Assembly: GCA_031082425.1 (NCBI GenBank)
Contig: JAVHLB010000003.1
Span: 248,001-312,000, forward strand
Length of the DNA stretch: 64,000 bases
Source of the DNA: Candidatus Edwardsbacteria bacterium
GTDB taxonomy: Bacteria > Edwardsbacteria > AC1 > EtOH8
Reading direction: 5' to 3'
The position numbers and the translations under genes were made by a program. Positions 25,513 through 33,983 of this stretch are shown piece by piece; position 1 is the first letter of the stretch; each line of letters opens with the position of its first letter. Below the pieces are notes generated by a model. It saw only the letters and a list, made by a program, of their open reading frames with translations. It did not search any database and was not told the origin of the DNA.

Positions 25513-26883
25513 ATGAATATTATTAATAAATTTAAAAGTATTGCGTTGTTTTGTTTGTCATTCGCGTTAGTTTTGATTGTTACTAAAGTATTATGGCAAC
25601 CTTTTTTATTGAGATATTCGATATATTTAAACCCTGTAATATCCTGGCGTTTATATGACTGCAAAGTAAAATCTATAGAATATGATATGGAAGGATTTGG
25701 GGGCAGGAATGATATAATCGGGTTATTAATGGGTAATGTAAAGGAAATGATTTTCAATTGTGAAAATAAAGCATCTTCAAAAATCGGCATAACCTACAAT
25801 TTTACATTTGCAATAGATGGATATGGGAAGCGGAAAGAAAGTTGCTCACAGGGCCACACTTCTTTAAATACAAGAATATATAAATTAATCGAAAAAGCAG
25901 AATCTTGCGATGCCGTTGCCGAAATAGTAAAGAAAAACAATATTAAAACAGCCCAATTAGGTTTATTAACATTGAATCAAGAGAGACATCTGAATGCTGT
26001 TAAATATGAGGATAATATAATATGGGATATTGATAAGAAACAATTATTCATATCAAATTTGCCATGGAAAGATTATAAATATTTACCCGGACATTCAAAT
26101 AGTTTAACGGCACCAAAAGACACATCGGTTGTTTTGTCGTCTTACGATACGATCCTTAGAGCTGACTGTTATCCTTGCCATAATATTTATAAATATAAAT
26201 TCAAATTTTCTGACTGCAAAGAGGGTGTGCTTGAGACCAACTGCGATGACAGAGTGGCGATATCTCATAATTGGATGCCAAAAATCGATACCGTCGACAT
26301 TAGTTTTTTGAAATATAAAGTTTTAAGAAAAATGGAAGCATATGGTTTGCGGGGAAGTTACTTAAAATCAAATTTCAATTTGGTCCAGGCAAAAGCTTTA
26401 AAACGGTTAAGTTATAAATATGCAAATGACCATTATAATGATAATTCTTCATTATGGGGAAGATGTGTATTTAAATGGGGAACAGGGATAAGATGTATTG
26501 ATGATTTTAAAGGCAATGGTTTGCTGATATGCGTATATTTTACATATTATACTAAACAGGATAGTTTTGAAATGATTCGTGTCGGTACTTCAGTTAATAA
26601 CATGTATAGTCAAATAAAATTTAAGGAAATTGCAAAGTTAAAAAGCATTTATCAGAGTAATTATTCTCTAAGTAAAAACTTGATTAATAAAAAAGAAGCA
26701 TATATAAAAATACTGCCAGATGGCAATTTGGCAATTAAATGGGATGTTGGAGAGCTTAATCTTGGTACAGGTAAAATAGATATGGATCGCCGTTGGGCTA
26801 TGTCTTGTATTATGCCTGATGACGTATTTAGATATAGACATCTTGATTATAAATTCCCATTAAATAAAATAAAAGCATTATGA
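25513..26883 (+). CDS. AT-rich orphan gene: membrane-anchored or exported protein of unknown function
   Basis: A 456-residue protein with one N-terminal hydrophobic segment (IALFCLSFALVLIVTKVLW), so it is exported or anchored, and a long polar remainder rich in Tyr, Lys, Asn and Ile with scattered cysteines (for example RADCYPCHNIY and FSDCKEG). I recognise no domain. The DNA is strikingly AT-rich and uses A/T-ending codons, unlike the G/C-ending neighbours, which suggests recent acquisition. It is nevertheless exactly docked: its stop overlaps the aspS start as ATGA (26880-26883). The upstream flank is a repeat remnant that may mark the entry point. Confidence 0.75.
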   Translation: MNIINKFKSIALFCLSFALVLIVTKVLWQPFLLRYSIYLNPVISWRLYDCKVKSIEYDMEGFGGRNDIIGLLMGNVKEMIFNCENKASSKIGITYNFTFAIDGYGKRKESCSQGHTSLNTRIYKLIEKAESCDAVAEIVKKNNIKTAQLGLLTLNQERHLNAVKYEDNIIWDIDKKQLFISNLPWKDYKYLPGHSNSLTAPKDTSVVLSSYDTILRADCYPCHNIYKYKFKFSDCKEGVLETNCDDRVAISHNWMPKIDTVDISFLKYKVLRKMEAYGLRGSYLKSNFNLVQAKALKRLSYKYANDHYNDNSSLWGRCVFKWGTGIRCIDDFKGNGLLICVYFTYYTKQDSFEMIRVGTSVNNMYSQIKFKEIAKLKSIYQSNYSLSKNLINKKEAYIKILPDGNLAIKWDVGELNLGTGKIDMDRRWAMSCIMPDDVFRYRHLDYKFPLNKIKAL

Positions 26884-28661
26884 AACTCGAAACTTTAGGC
26901 AACTGGGAACGCAGCCACACCTGCGGGGAGCTTCGTTCCGAACATATCGGCCAGCAAACCACCCTCTGCGGATGGGTGCACCGCAGTCGCAATCATGGCG
27001 GGCTGATATTCATCAACCTGCGGGACCGCTACGGCATCACCCAGGTGGTTTTCGACCCGGCCCAGAACGCCGAGCTGACCGAGGCCGCCAAGGACCTCAA
27101 GTCCGAATACGTGATCGCGGTCAGGGGCGCGGTGCGCAACCGGCCCCAGGGGCAGACCAACCCCGGCATGGCCACCGGGGTGATAGAGGTGCTGGCCGCT
27201 GAGGTCAAACTGCTCAACAGCTCGGCTGTCCCGCCCTTCGTGATCGAGGACCAGACCACCGCCTCGGAGGACCTGCGCCTGAAATTCCGCTATCTGGACC
27301 TGCGCCGCCCGGCCCTGGCCCAGAACATCATCCTGCGTCACAATTTCATCCTGGCGGTGCGCAATTATCTCAGCGCCCAGAACTTTCTGGAGATCGAGAC
27401 CCCGCTGCTGACCCGCAGCACCCCGGAAGGGGCCCGCGACTACCTGGTGCCCTGCCGGGTCCAGCCGGGCAAGTTCTACGCCCTGCCGCAGTCACCCCAG
27501 ATATACAAGCAGATACTGATGGTGGCCGGCTTCGACAAGTATTTCCAGATCGCCCGGTGCTTAAGGGACGAGGACTTAAGGGCCGACCGCCAGCCGGAGC
27601 ACACCCAGATAGACATCGAGATGAGCTTCGCCACCCAGGACAAGGTTTTCACCCTGGCCGAGGGGATGTTCCAGCAGGTATTCAAGGAAGTGGCCGGGAT
27701 AGATTTGCTGACCCCGTTCCCGCGCCTGCCCTACGCCGAGGCCATGAACCGCTTCGGCTCGGACAAGCCGGACATGCGTTTCGGCCTGGAGTTGTGCAAC
27801 ATCGCCGCGGTGGCCGCCAAGTCGGAATTCACCGTCTTCAAACAGGCCCTGGAGAACCAAGGGCAGGTGAAGGGCATCTGCGTGCCGGGAGGCGGCAAAT
27901 GGTCCCGCAAGGACATCGACGGGCTGACCGAGTTGGCCAAAATATACGGGGCCAAGGGGCTGGCCTGGGCCAAGGTCTCCGGAGAATCTTTGGAGGGCTC
28001 CATCGCCAAGTTCTTTGCCGGGGAGCTGGGCAGGGAACTGATGCGGGCCATGTCCGCCAGGGACGGCGATATCATGCTGTTCGTGGCCGACCAGCCATCC
28101 GTGGTGGCGGCCGCCCTGGGCGCGCTGCGCGTCGAATGCGCCAAACGGATGGACCTGATCCCCCAGGGCAAGTTCGCCTTCGCCTGGATCACCGATTTCC
28201 CGCTGTTCCATTACAACCAGGAGGAGAAACGCTGGGAGGCCGAGCATCACATGTTCAGCATGCCCAAGGAGGAGCACCTGGAATATCTGGACAGCGATCC
28301 GGGCAAGGTGCTGGGCCAGTTATACGACCTGGTGGCCAACGGTTCCGAGCTGGCCTCGGGCTCCATCCGTATCCACCGCCGCGACATCCAGGAAAAGGTG
28401 ATGAAGGTGTTGGGGCTTCCCCCCGCAGAGGCCGCCAAAAAATTCGGCTTTCTGCTGGAGGCCTTCGAGTACGGGGCCCCGCCCCACGGCGGCATCGCTC
28501 CCGGGGTGGACCGGATCCTGGCCATGATCACCGGGGGGGACAGCATCCGCGACGTGATCGCCTTTCCCAAGACCACCTCGGGCAGCGGCCTGATGGAGGG
28601 CAGCCCCTCGGAGGTGGACCAGAGGCAGTTGAAGGACCTGCATATCAGATTGGATCTGTAA
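26880..28661 (+). CDS. aspS: Aspartyl-tRNA synthetase
   Basis: A 593-residue bacterial-type AspRS. The N-terminal OB-fold anticodon domain has CGELRSEHIGQQTTLCGWVHRSR in two parts (HTCGELR, LCGWVHRSRNHGGLIFI). Class II motif 1 is YLSAQNFLEIETPLLTRSTPEGARD, read as FLEIETPLL and STPEGARDYLVP. Motif 2 is CLRDEDLRADRQPEHTQID, and motif 3 is GGIAPGVDRILAMI. The GAD insertion domain lies between motifs 2 and 3. The ATG overlaps the stop of the AT-rich orphan gene. Whether it is Asp-specific or also charges tRNA-Asn is not resolved. Confidence 0.97.
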   Translation: MKLETLGNWERSHTCGELRSEHIGQQTTLCGWVHRSRNHGGLIFINLRDRYGITQVVFDPAQNAELTEAAKDLKSEYVIAVRGAVRNRPQGQTNPGMATGVIEVLAAEVKLLNSSAVPPFVIEDQTTASEDLRLKFRYLDLRRPALAQNIILRHNFILAVRNYLSAQNFLEIETPLLTRSTPEGARDYLVPCRVQPGKFYALPQSPQIYKQILMVAGFDKYFQIARCLRDEDLRADRQPEHTQIDIEMSFATQDKVFTLAEGMFQQVFKEVAGIDLLTPFPRLPYAEAMNRFGSDKPDMRFGLELCNIAAVAAKSEFTVFKQALENQGQVKGICVPGGGKWSRKDIDGLTELAKIYGAKGLAWAKVSGESLEGSIAKFFAGELGRELMRAMSARDGDIMLFVADQPSVVAAALGALRVECAKRMDLIPQGKFAFAWITDFPLFHYNQEEKRWEAEHHMFSMPKEEHLEYLDSDPGKVLGQLYDLVANGSELASGSIRIHRRDIQEKVMKVLGLPPAEAAKKFGFLLEAFEYGAPPHGGIAPGVDRILAMITGGDSIRDVIAFPKTTSGSGLMEGSPSEVDQRQLKDLHIRLDL

Positions 28662-28736
28662 CATTTTTAAATGTTATAAAGGCGGGCCTAAGACACGCCA
28701 CTACTACAGAATCCCGATTGCCCCTGCTGAAATTTA

Positions 28737-28765
28737 TTGACATTTGATCGGTTTTGGAATATACT
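28737..28765 (+). promoter_or_regulatory. Sigma-70 promoter of the por operon
   Basis: TTGACA (28737-28742), 17-base spacer, TATACT (28760-28765), about 60 bases before porC. An AGGAG at 28809-28813 serves translation. Confidence 0.8.
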
Positions 28766-28827
28766 AATAATTCTTGAAAAAATGCCCCCGGTATTGGAAA
28801 CTTATTACAGGAGTTAGATATACGACA

Positions 28828-29394
28828 ATGGTAGAGATCAGATGGCACGGTCGGGGAGGACAGGGCGCCAAGACAGCCGCATTGCTATTTGCCGATGCCG
28901 CCCTGGCGGTAGGCAAGTATGTGCAGGCCTTCCCAGAGTACGGACCGGAGAGGATGGGGGCTCCGGTGCAATCCTTCAACCGAATAGACGACAAACCCAT
29001 TTTGATGCATTGCCCGGTCAAATCTCCCAGCGTGGTGGTGGTGCTGGACCCCACCCTGATGGCCTCGATCAACGTCACCGCGGGCCTGGGCAAAGAGGGG
29101 ACCCTGATCATCAACACCGGACTGGACGCGGCGGAGATCAAAAAAAGCGTCAAATTCGACGGCAAGATATTCACGGTGGACGCCTCCAAGATCTCCGAGG
29201 AGACCATCGGCCGGAAGATACCCAACACCCCGATGCTGGCGGCCCTGGTCAAGGTCACCGGAATGCTGGATTTTGACAGCATGCTGGAGGACACCCAGAA
29301 GAAGCTGGCCAAGAAATTCGCCCACCGGCCGGAGGTGATCGAGGGCAACATCCAATCCATGAAACGGGCGGCACAGGAGGTGAAATCGGCATGA
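28828..29394 (+). CDS. porC: Pyruvate/2-oxoacid:ferredoxin oxidoreductase, gamma subunit
   Basis: A 188-residue gamma subunit of a four-subunit 2-oxoacid:ferredoxin oxidoreductase. EIRWHGRGGQGAKTAA, FPEYGPERMGAPVQSF and NTPMLAALVKVTG are family hallmarks. I use ATG 28828 because AGGAG lies upstream and the residues between the longer ATG (28774) and this one are not family-like. It overlaps porD by 4 bases. With porD, porA and porB it forms the enzyme that oxidises pyruvate to acetyl-CoA, CO2 and reduced ferredoxin. Confidence 0.93.
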   Translation: MVEIRWHGRGGQGAKTAALLFADAALAVGKYVQAFPEYGPERMGAPVQSFNRIDDKPILMHCPVKSPSVVVVLDPTLMASINVTAGLGKEGTLIINTGLDAAEIKKSVKFDGKIFTVDASKISEETIGRKIPNTPMLAALVKVTGMLDFDSMLEDTQKKLAKKFAHRPEVIEGNIQSMKRAAQEVKSA

Positions 29395-29687
29395 GCGAAC
29401 TGAAGAAATACCAGGAACTGGCCCTGGGCGGCAATATAGAAAAAAGCGGCACCGCCGTCGATTTCAAGACCGGCGACTGGAGAAGCTCCCGCCCGATCTA
29501 CCACCCCGAGAACTGCATCCAGTGCCTCCTTTGCTGGGCCTACTGCCCGGATTCGGCCGTGATACTGAAGGACGGCCAGGTCGCCGGGTTCAACCTGGAG
29601 CACTGCAAGGGCTGCGGAATCTGCGCTCACGAGTGCCCGGGCAAGAAGAAGGTCAAGGCCATCACCATGGAAGAGGAGGTCAAGTAG
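29391..29687 (+). CDS. porD: Pyruvate:ferredoxin oxidoreductase, delta (ferredoxin-like) subunit
   Basis: A 98-residue subunit with two [4Fe-4S] motifs, CIQCLLCWAYCP and CKGCGICAHECP, which carry electrons from the catalytic subunit to ferredoxin. The N-terminal half (YQELALGGNIEKSGTA, FKTGDWRSSRPIYH) is typical of PorD. It overlaps porC by 4 bases and is followed after one base by porA, so the subunits are translationally coupled. Confidence 0.95.
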   Translation: MSELKKYQELALGGNIEKSGTAVDFKTGDWRSSRPIYHPENCIQCLLCWAYCPDSAVILKDGQVAGFNLEHCKGCGICAHECPGKKKVKAITMEEEVK

Positions 29688-29688
29688 C

Positions 29689-30864
29689 ATGCAGAAGATC
29701 ATTCTGGCCAAGACCGGAAACGAGGCCATGGCTCTGGCCATGAAGCAGGTCAACCCCGACGTGGTGGCGGCCTACCCCATCACCCCGGCCACCGAGATCG
29801 TCCAGATATTCTCCCAGTACGTGGCCGACGGCGAGGTCAAGACCGAGTTCGTGGCGGTGGAGTCCGAGCATTCGGCCATGTCGGCCTGCATCGGATCGGC
29901 CGCGGCCGGGGCCCGGACCATGACCGGCACCAGCTCCCAGGGCCTGGCCCTGATGTACGAGATGGTCTACATCGCGGCCGGCCTGCGCCTGCCCATCGTG
30001 ATGGCCAATGTCAACCGGGCCCTTTCGGCCCCCATCAACATCCATTGCGACCACTCCGACTCCATGGGCTGCCGGGATGCCGGCTGGATCCACATCTTCT
30101 CCGAGAACGCCCAGGAGGCCTACGACAATATGATCCAGGCCATGCGGATAGCCGAGCACAGGGACGTCCGCCTGCCGGTGATGGTCACCACCGACGGTTT
30201 CATCATCTCCCACGGCATGGAGCGGATCGACACCCTGCCGGACGCCGAGGTCCAGGGCTTCATCGGTAAGTACGACCCCATGATGCATCTGCTGGACGTC
30301 AAGAAGCCCTTCACCATCGGGGCCATCAACCTGACCGATTATTACTTCGAGCACCGCCGGGCCATGGTGGACGCCCAGAACAACGCCCTCAAGGTCATCA
30401 AGGAGGTGGGGGCCGAGTTCGGCCAGAAGTTCGACACCAATTACGGCCTGATCGAGAAATATCATTTGGACGACGCCGAGGTGGCCATCGTGGCCCTGGG
30501 CTCCACCTGCGGCACCGCCAAGGTGGTCATCGACCAGCTGCGGGAAAAAGGCGTCAAGGCCGGATTGCTGAAGATCCGGGTCTTCCGGCCCTTCCCCACC
30601 GAAGAGATCGTAAAAGCGCTGGAGAACATCAAGACGGTGGCGGTGCTGGACCGCTCCGATTCGGTGGGCGGCTTCGGCGGGCCGGTGTTCACCGAGGTCC
30701 GCTCGGCCCTCTACGGCTCGGCCAAAAAGCCCCAGATCGCCGGATACGTCTACGGCCTGGGCGGCCGCGAGATAGACATGGAGCAGATAGAGAAACTGTT
30801 CATGGATCTCAAGGACGGAAAATTCAAGGCCGATTCGGTCAGCTACCTGGGGGTCAGGGAGTAA
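29689..30864 (+). CDS. porA: Pyruvate:ferredoxin oxidoreductase, alpha subunit
   Basis: A 391-residue alpha subunit. The pyrimidine-binding region AAYPITPATEIVQIFSQYV, the catalytic Glu region EFVAVESEHSAMSACIGS, the segment GARTMTGTSSQGLALMYE and the C-terminal transketolase-like part (VALGSTCGTAKVVIDQLR, RVFRPFPTEEI, AVLDRSDSVGGFGGPVF) match PorA. The S-Q-G-L-A and H-C-D-H-S-D-S-M segments favour pyruvate over branched 2-oxoacids, but substrate assignment is by family. Confidence 0.95.
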   Translation: MQKIILAKTGNEAMALAMKQVNPDVVAAYPITPATEIVQIFSQYVADGEVKTEFVAVESEHSAMSACIGSAAAGARTMTGTSSQGLALMYEMVYIAAGLRLPIVMANVNRALSAPINIHCDHSDSMGCRDAGWIHIFSENAQEAYDNMIQAMRIAEHRDVRLPVMVTTDGFIISHGMERIDTLPDAEVQGFIGKYDPMMHLLDVKKPFTIGAINLTDYYFEHRRAMVDAQNNALKVIKEVGAEFGQKFDTNYGLIEKYHLDDAEVAIVALGSTCGTAKVVIDQLREKGVKAGLLKIRVFRPFPTEEIVKALENIKTVAVLDRSDSVGGFGGPVFTEVRSALYGSAKKPQIAGYVYGLGGREIDMEQIEKLFMDLKDGKFKADSVSYLGVRE

Positions 30865-30885
30865 GCTAATATTTTCTGGCACCAA

Positions 30886-30960
30886 CCACGGAAACACGGA
30901 AAGTTAGGAAACTAGGAATTAATTAAATGGGTTCGGTGTTTTCCGTTATTCAATGTTTCA
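30886..30960. repeat. CACGGAAA-type palindromic repeat between porA and porB
   Basis: ACCACGGAAACACGGAAAG on the left and TCGGTGTTTTCCGTTATTC on the right are imperfect inverted copies. Together with flanking A/T-rich sequence this separates porB from an otherwise tightly packed operon by 157 bases. Confidence 0.6.
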
Positions 30961-31021
30961 GTGGTAAAGTCCTTAGCAGTTTCAATAAATCTTTTGAATT
31001 TTTATACGAGGATAATATAAA

Positions 31022-31945
31022 ATGGCAAATCTCAAAGAACTGGCAGCCCGGGGCGACAAGTTCACCGGCGGGCACCGGGCCTGCGCCGGGTGCGGGGCCA
31101 CCATCGTGGCCCGCCAGGCACTGCTGGCGGCCGGCGACAAGCCGGTGGTGGCCACCTGCGCCACCGGCTGTCTGGAGGTGGTCTCCACCATCTATCCCTA
31201 CACCGCCTGGGACGTTCCCTTCATCCACAGCGCCTTCGAGAACTCGGCGGCCACCATCTCCGGGGTGGAGGCGGCCTACCGGTCGCTCAAGCGCCAGGGC
31301 ACGGTCACCGAGGACATCCGGTTCATGGCCTTCGGCGGCGACGGCGGCACCTATGACATCGGGCTGCAGGCGCTTTCCGGCGCCATGGAGCGGGGCCACA
31401 ACATGCTCTACATCTGCTACGACAACCAGGCCTACATGAACACCGGGATCCAGCGCTCCTCGGCCACCCCCAAGGGCAGCTCCACCACCACCAGCCCCAA
31501 CGGCAAGAAGATCCCCGGCAAGGTCCAGTTCCGCAAGAACCTGACCGAGATCATGGCGGCCCACGGCATACCCTACGTGGCCCAGAGCGTGGTGGGCAAC
31601 TGGTCCGACTTCACCAAAAAGGTGGAGAAGGCCCTGGCCAAGGGCGGCCCGGCCTTCATCGCCGTGCTGCAGCCCTGCCGGCTGGGCTGGGGCTATCCGC
31701 CGGAGCTGACCGCCGAAATGGGCCGCCTGGCGGTGGAGACCAATTTCTGGCCGCTGTATGAGGTGGAGGACGGCAAATACAAGCTGAATTACACCCCCAA
31801 GGAGCGCAAGCCCATTGATGAATGGATGTTCCAGCAGGAGCGCTTCCGTCATTTGAAGAGGCCCGAACACCAGGCCCTCATCGCCCAGATCCAGCAGGAC
31901 ATTGACGCCCGTTGGGACCATCTGAACAAGAAATGTTCCCTGTAA
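31022..31945 (+). CDS. porB: Pyruvate:ferredoxin oxidoreductase, beta subunit
   Basis: A 307-residue thiamine-diphosphate-binding beta subunit. It shows [17 protein letters not shown] and a later Cys ([12 protein letters not shown]) for a [4Fe-4S] cluster, and the thiamine-diphosphate motif [20 protein letters not shown] ending in [23 protein letters not shown] is also typical. A palindromic repeat separates it from porA, but order and orientation still indicate one functional unit. Confidence 0.95.
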   Translation: MANLKELAARGDKFTGGHRACAGCGATIVARQALLAAGDKPVVATCATGCLEVVSTIYPYTAWDVPFIHSAFENSAATISGVEAAYRSLKRQGTVTEDIRFMAFGGDGGTYDIGLQALSGAMERGHNMLYICYDNQAYMNTGIQRSSATPKGSSTTTSPNGKKIPGKVQFRKNLTEIMAAHGIPYVAQSVVGNWSDFTKKVEKALAKGGPAFIAVLQPCRLGWGYPPELTAEMGRLAVETNFWPLYEVEDGKYKLNYTPKERKPIDEWMFQQERFRHLKRPEHQALIAQIQQDIDARWDHLNKKCSL

Positions 31946-31976
31946 AAATTTACCTTTTATAATGAGGTAGTAAAAA

Positions 31977-32474
31977 GTGTCGGAAAATGTAAATGTCTTC
32001 GAAGACGATTTTTGGACGATCAGCGAGAAGCTGAACGAGCTTCTCAAGAACACCAATGCCCTGTCGGTGCTGCTGATCGACAAGGCCGGCCAGCTGATCA
32101 CCACCGCCGGGGACATCAGCCAGCTGGACACCACCTCCTTCGCCTCGCTGTCGGCGGCGGACTTCGCCGCCACCAGCCAGCTGGCCATGCTGGTGGGGGA
32201 GAAGGAATTCGCCACCCTGTTCCACCAGGGCGAGAAGCAGAACATCTACGTGGCCTCCATCGAGGCCCGGGTGATGCTGGCGGTGGTATTCGACCAGCGG
32301 ACCACTTTGGGCCTGGTCCGGGTGCGGGTCAAGCAGACGGTGGCCGAGCTGATCAAGCTTTTCCAGGCCATATTCTCCAAACTGGAGGGCGGACCGGGAT
32401 CCGGCGGGCCGTCCCCCCTGGGCAGCGACTTCGCCTCGGAGGCCGAGTCCGAGCTTGATAACCTTTTCAAGTGA
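31977..32474 (+). CDS. Roadblock/LC7-domain protein (MglB-like)
   Basis: A 165-residue cytoplasmic protein. Residues about 10-125 show the roadblock/LC7 fold of MglB-like regulators (ALSVLLIDKAGQLITTAGD, ASLSAADFAATSQLAMLVGE, RVMLAVVFDQRTTLGLVRVR). The acidic tail with GGPGSGGPSPLGSD is probably flexible. The GTG start is preceded by GAGGT. Sixteen bases downstream lies an MglA-type GTPase, so this protein is probably its GTPase-activating partner, as MglB is for MglA in Myxococcus. Confidence 0.85.
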   Translation: MSENVNVFEDDFWTISEKLNELLKNTNALSVLLIDKAGQLITTAGDISQLDTTSFASLSAADFAATSQLAMLVGEKEFATLFHQGEKQNIYVASIEARVMLAVVFDQRTTLGLVRVRVKQTVAELIKLFQAIFSKLEGGPGSGGPSPLGSDFASEAESELDNLFK

Positions 32475-32489
32475 GCGGGAGGAAAATTC

Positions 32490-33068
32490 GTGTCTTTAAT
32501 CAACTACTCATCCCGCGAGATCAACTGCAAGGTGGTGTACTACGGATGCGGGCTGTGCGGCAAGACCACCAACATCAAATATATCTACTCCAAGGTGTCT
32601 CCGGAGGCCAAGGGCAAGCTGATCTCCCTGGCCACCGAGCTGGACCGCACGTTGTTCTTCGACTTCATGCCGCTGGACCTGGGCAGCATCAAGGGCTTCA
32701 AGACCCGGTTCCATCTTTACACCGTTCCGGGACAGGTGTTCTACAATGCCAGCCGCAAGCTGATCCTGAAAGGGGTGGACGGGGTGGTGTTCGTGGCCGA
32801 CTCCCAGGTGGAGCGGCTGGACGCCAACCTGGAATCCATCGCCAACCTGCAGGACAACCTGGCCGAGAACGGATTCAACATCGAGAACATCCCCTTCGTC
32901 ATCCAGTACAACAAGCGGGACCTGCCCAACATCGCCTCGGTGGACGAGCTGCGGGCCCAGCTCAATAAATGGGGGGTGCCGGATTTCGAAACGGTGGCCC
33001 ATCAGGGCTACGGGGTGTTCGAGACCCTGAAGGAAGTGGCCAAGAAGGTATTAAAGAACCTGGGTTAG
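32490..33068 (+). CDS. mglA: MglA-type small GTPase
   Basis: A 192-residue Ras-like GTPase of the MglA family, which sets polarity of motility or surface machinery in bacteria. The P-loop is [17 protein letters not shown], where MglA usually has Pro in place of the first Cys. Switch regions [10 protein letters not shown] and [16 protein letters not shown] follow, and the base-recognition motif is YNKRDLPN. Start is GTG 32490 with GGGAGG upstream. It forms an operon with the roadblock gene and ends before a strong terminator. What it polarises here is unknown; no pilus or gliding genes are in the window. Confidence 0.93.
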   Translation: MSLINYSSREINCKVVYYGCGLCGKTTNIKYIYSKVSPEAKGKLISLATELDRTLFFDFMPLDLGSIKGFKTRFHLYTVPGQVFYNASRKLILKGVDGVVFVADSQVERLDANLESIANLQDNLAENGFNIENIPFVIQYNKRDLPNIASVDELRAQLNKWGVPDFETVAHQGYGVFETLKEVAKKVLKNLG

Positions 33069-33080
33069 CCAGTATATAAT

Positions 33081-33114
33081 AAAAAAGCCGTTGGGTATCC
33101 CCAACGGCTTTTTT
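33081..33114. terminator. Bidirectional terminator between mglA and the NifX-like gene
   Basis: Perfect stem AAAAAAGCCGTTGGG (33081-33095) and CCCAACGGCTTTTTT (33100-33114), loop TATC, with A and T runs on both sides, between convergent genes. Confidence 0.93.
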
Positions 33115-33128
33115 GATCGGTCCGGACT

Positions 33129-33494
33129 TCAGTGACAATTGTGGGTGGTGCAGACCGTTTGAACCGAGAACTCGGGCAAAGAATTGTTTTTAAAAGCAGC
33201 CACCAGCTGTTCCACGGTTGTCCCGGTTGCTTTTAAAACTTTTATCCCGGAGGCATTGAGTTTGTTCAACGCTCCGGCCCCGATGCCGGTGCAGACCACG
33301 GCATCTATCTCATTCCCGGCCAAAGATTTTAAGGGCTGGCACATGCCGTGGGAGTGGTGTTCATTCTGGTTCTTCACCGGCGTTAGTTCCGAGGTTTCGG
33401 TGTCAACGATCAAAAAGAACGGCGCTCCGCCGAAATGTTCGCTGACAGCCGATTTTAGACCCAGGTCATCGCTGGTTGGTATGCATAGCTTCAT
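33129..33494 (-). CDS. NifX/NifB-like (dinitrogenase iron-molybdenum cofactor) domain protein
   Basis: A 121-residue protein of the MTH1175/NifX-like family (MKLCIPTSDDLGLKSAVSEH, FGGAPFFLIVD, DAVVCTGIGAGALNKL). Such proteins bind metal clusters or occur in ORP-type complexes; nothing here indicates nitrogen fixation. The His/Cys-rich segment NEHHSHGMCQPL and the tail CTTHNCH may bind metal. Its start overlaps the upstream DUF134 gene by 4 bases, a frequent pairing. Confidence 0.88.
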   Translation of the reverse strand: MKLCIPTSDDLGLKSAVSEHFGGAPFFLIVDTETSELTPVKNQNEHHSHGMCQPLKSLAGNEIDAVVCTGIGAGALNKLNASGIKVLKATGTTVEQLVAAFKNNSLPEFSVQTVCTTHNCH

Positions 33495-33823
33495 TTTATT
33501 CTCCTTATACAGTTGTTGGTTCTTTTATCACCCGAAATAGCAATGTTCCCTCCCTCGATCCGGAGGGCCTTGGAATTGACCAGGGCATCGGCCACTTTTT
33601 TATGGGCAACTTTGAGGATATTGCCGAAGGTCTGCCGGGAGATCCCCATCCGGGGGGCGGCCTCCTCCTGATAGCGCTCCTCCAGATCGGCCAACCGCAG
33701 GCTCTCCAGCTCGTCGAAGGTCAATATCACCTCGTCCAGCAGGGACAGCGGAATGGCCCGGGGTTTGAAGTAGACCGCCTCCGGTCGGTGGCTGACGGTT
33801 CTGAATTTACAGGGCCGGGGCAT
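33491..33823 (-). CDS. DUF134 (COG1342) family predicted DNA-binding protein
   Basis: A 110-residue protein with the N-terminal MPRPCKFRTVSHRPEAVYFKP signature of DUF134 (seen as MPRPCKFRTV and EAVYFKPRAIPL) and a sigma-like helix-turn-helix (ESLRLADLEERYQEEAAPRM, GISRQTFGNILKVAHKKVAD). It is probably a transcription regulator. A 16-bp palindrome centred 25 bases upstream of its start is the likely binding site, implying autoregulation. It is co-transcribed with the NifX-like gene. Confidence 0.88.
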   Translation of the reverse strand: MPRPCKFRTVSHRPEAVYFKPRAIPLSLLDEVILTFDELESLRLADLEERYQEEAAPRMGISRQTFGNILKVAHKKVADALVNSKALRIEGGNIAISGDKRTNNCIRRIK

Positions 33824-33840
33824 AGACCCTCCGGATAATT

Positions 33841-33856
33841 ATTAGCATATGCTAAT
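33841..33856. promoter_or_regulatory. 16-bp perfect palindrome, candidate DUF134 operator
   Basis: ATTAGCATATGCTAAT is its own reverse complement. It lies between the divergent DUF134 and TPR genes. The half-site ATTAGCATA recurs as an inverted pair at 40915-40943 and, imperfectly, at 42004-42033. Confidence 0.6.
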
Positions 33857-33983
33857 TATACGCTTCCCGGTCGCCATTGTCAAGTCCCCAAGAAGCAAAT
33901 TATCATTGACAGAGGGCCGGGATGTGTCATATCATTCAATCCGGAAAACGACAAGGATCACCAAATACAGGAAACGGCTAACG

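Noticed and set aside
29680..30897. 405-codon open frame antisense to porA
   Set aside because: It mirrors codon bias of a G+C-rich gene on the other strand; its sequence is His/Gly/Leu/Asp-rich noise without domains. The same holds for the long antisense frames over groEL (39144-40397) and the coiled-coil gene (16662-17423).
33129..33494. NifX-like gene as evidence of nitrogen fixation
   Set aside because: No nif structural or cofactor genes are nearby; this small domain family is widespread in anaerobes without nitrogenase.
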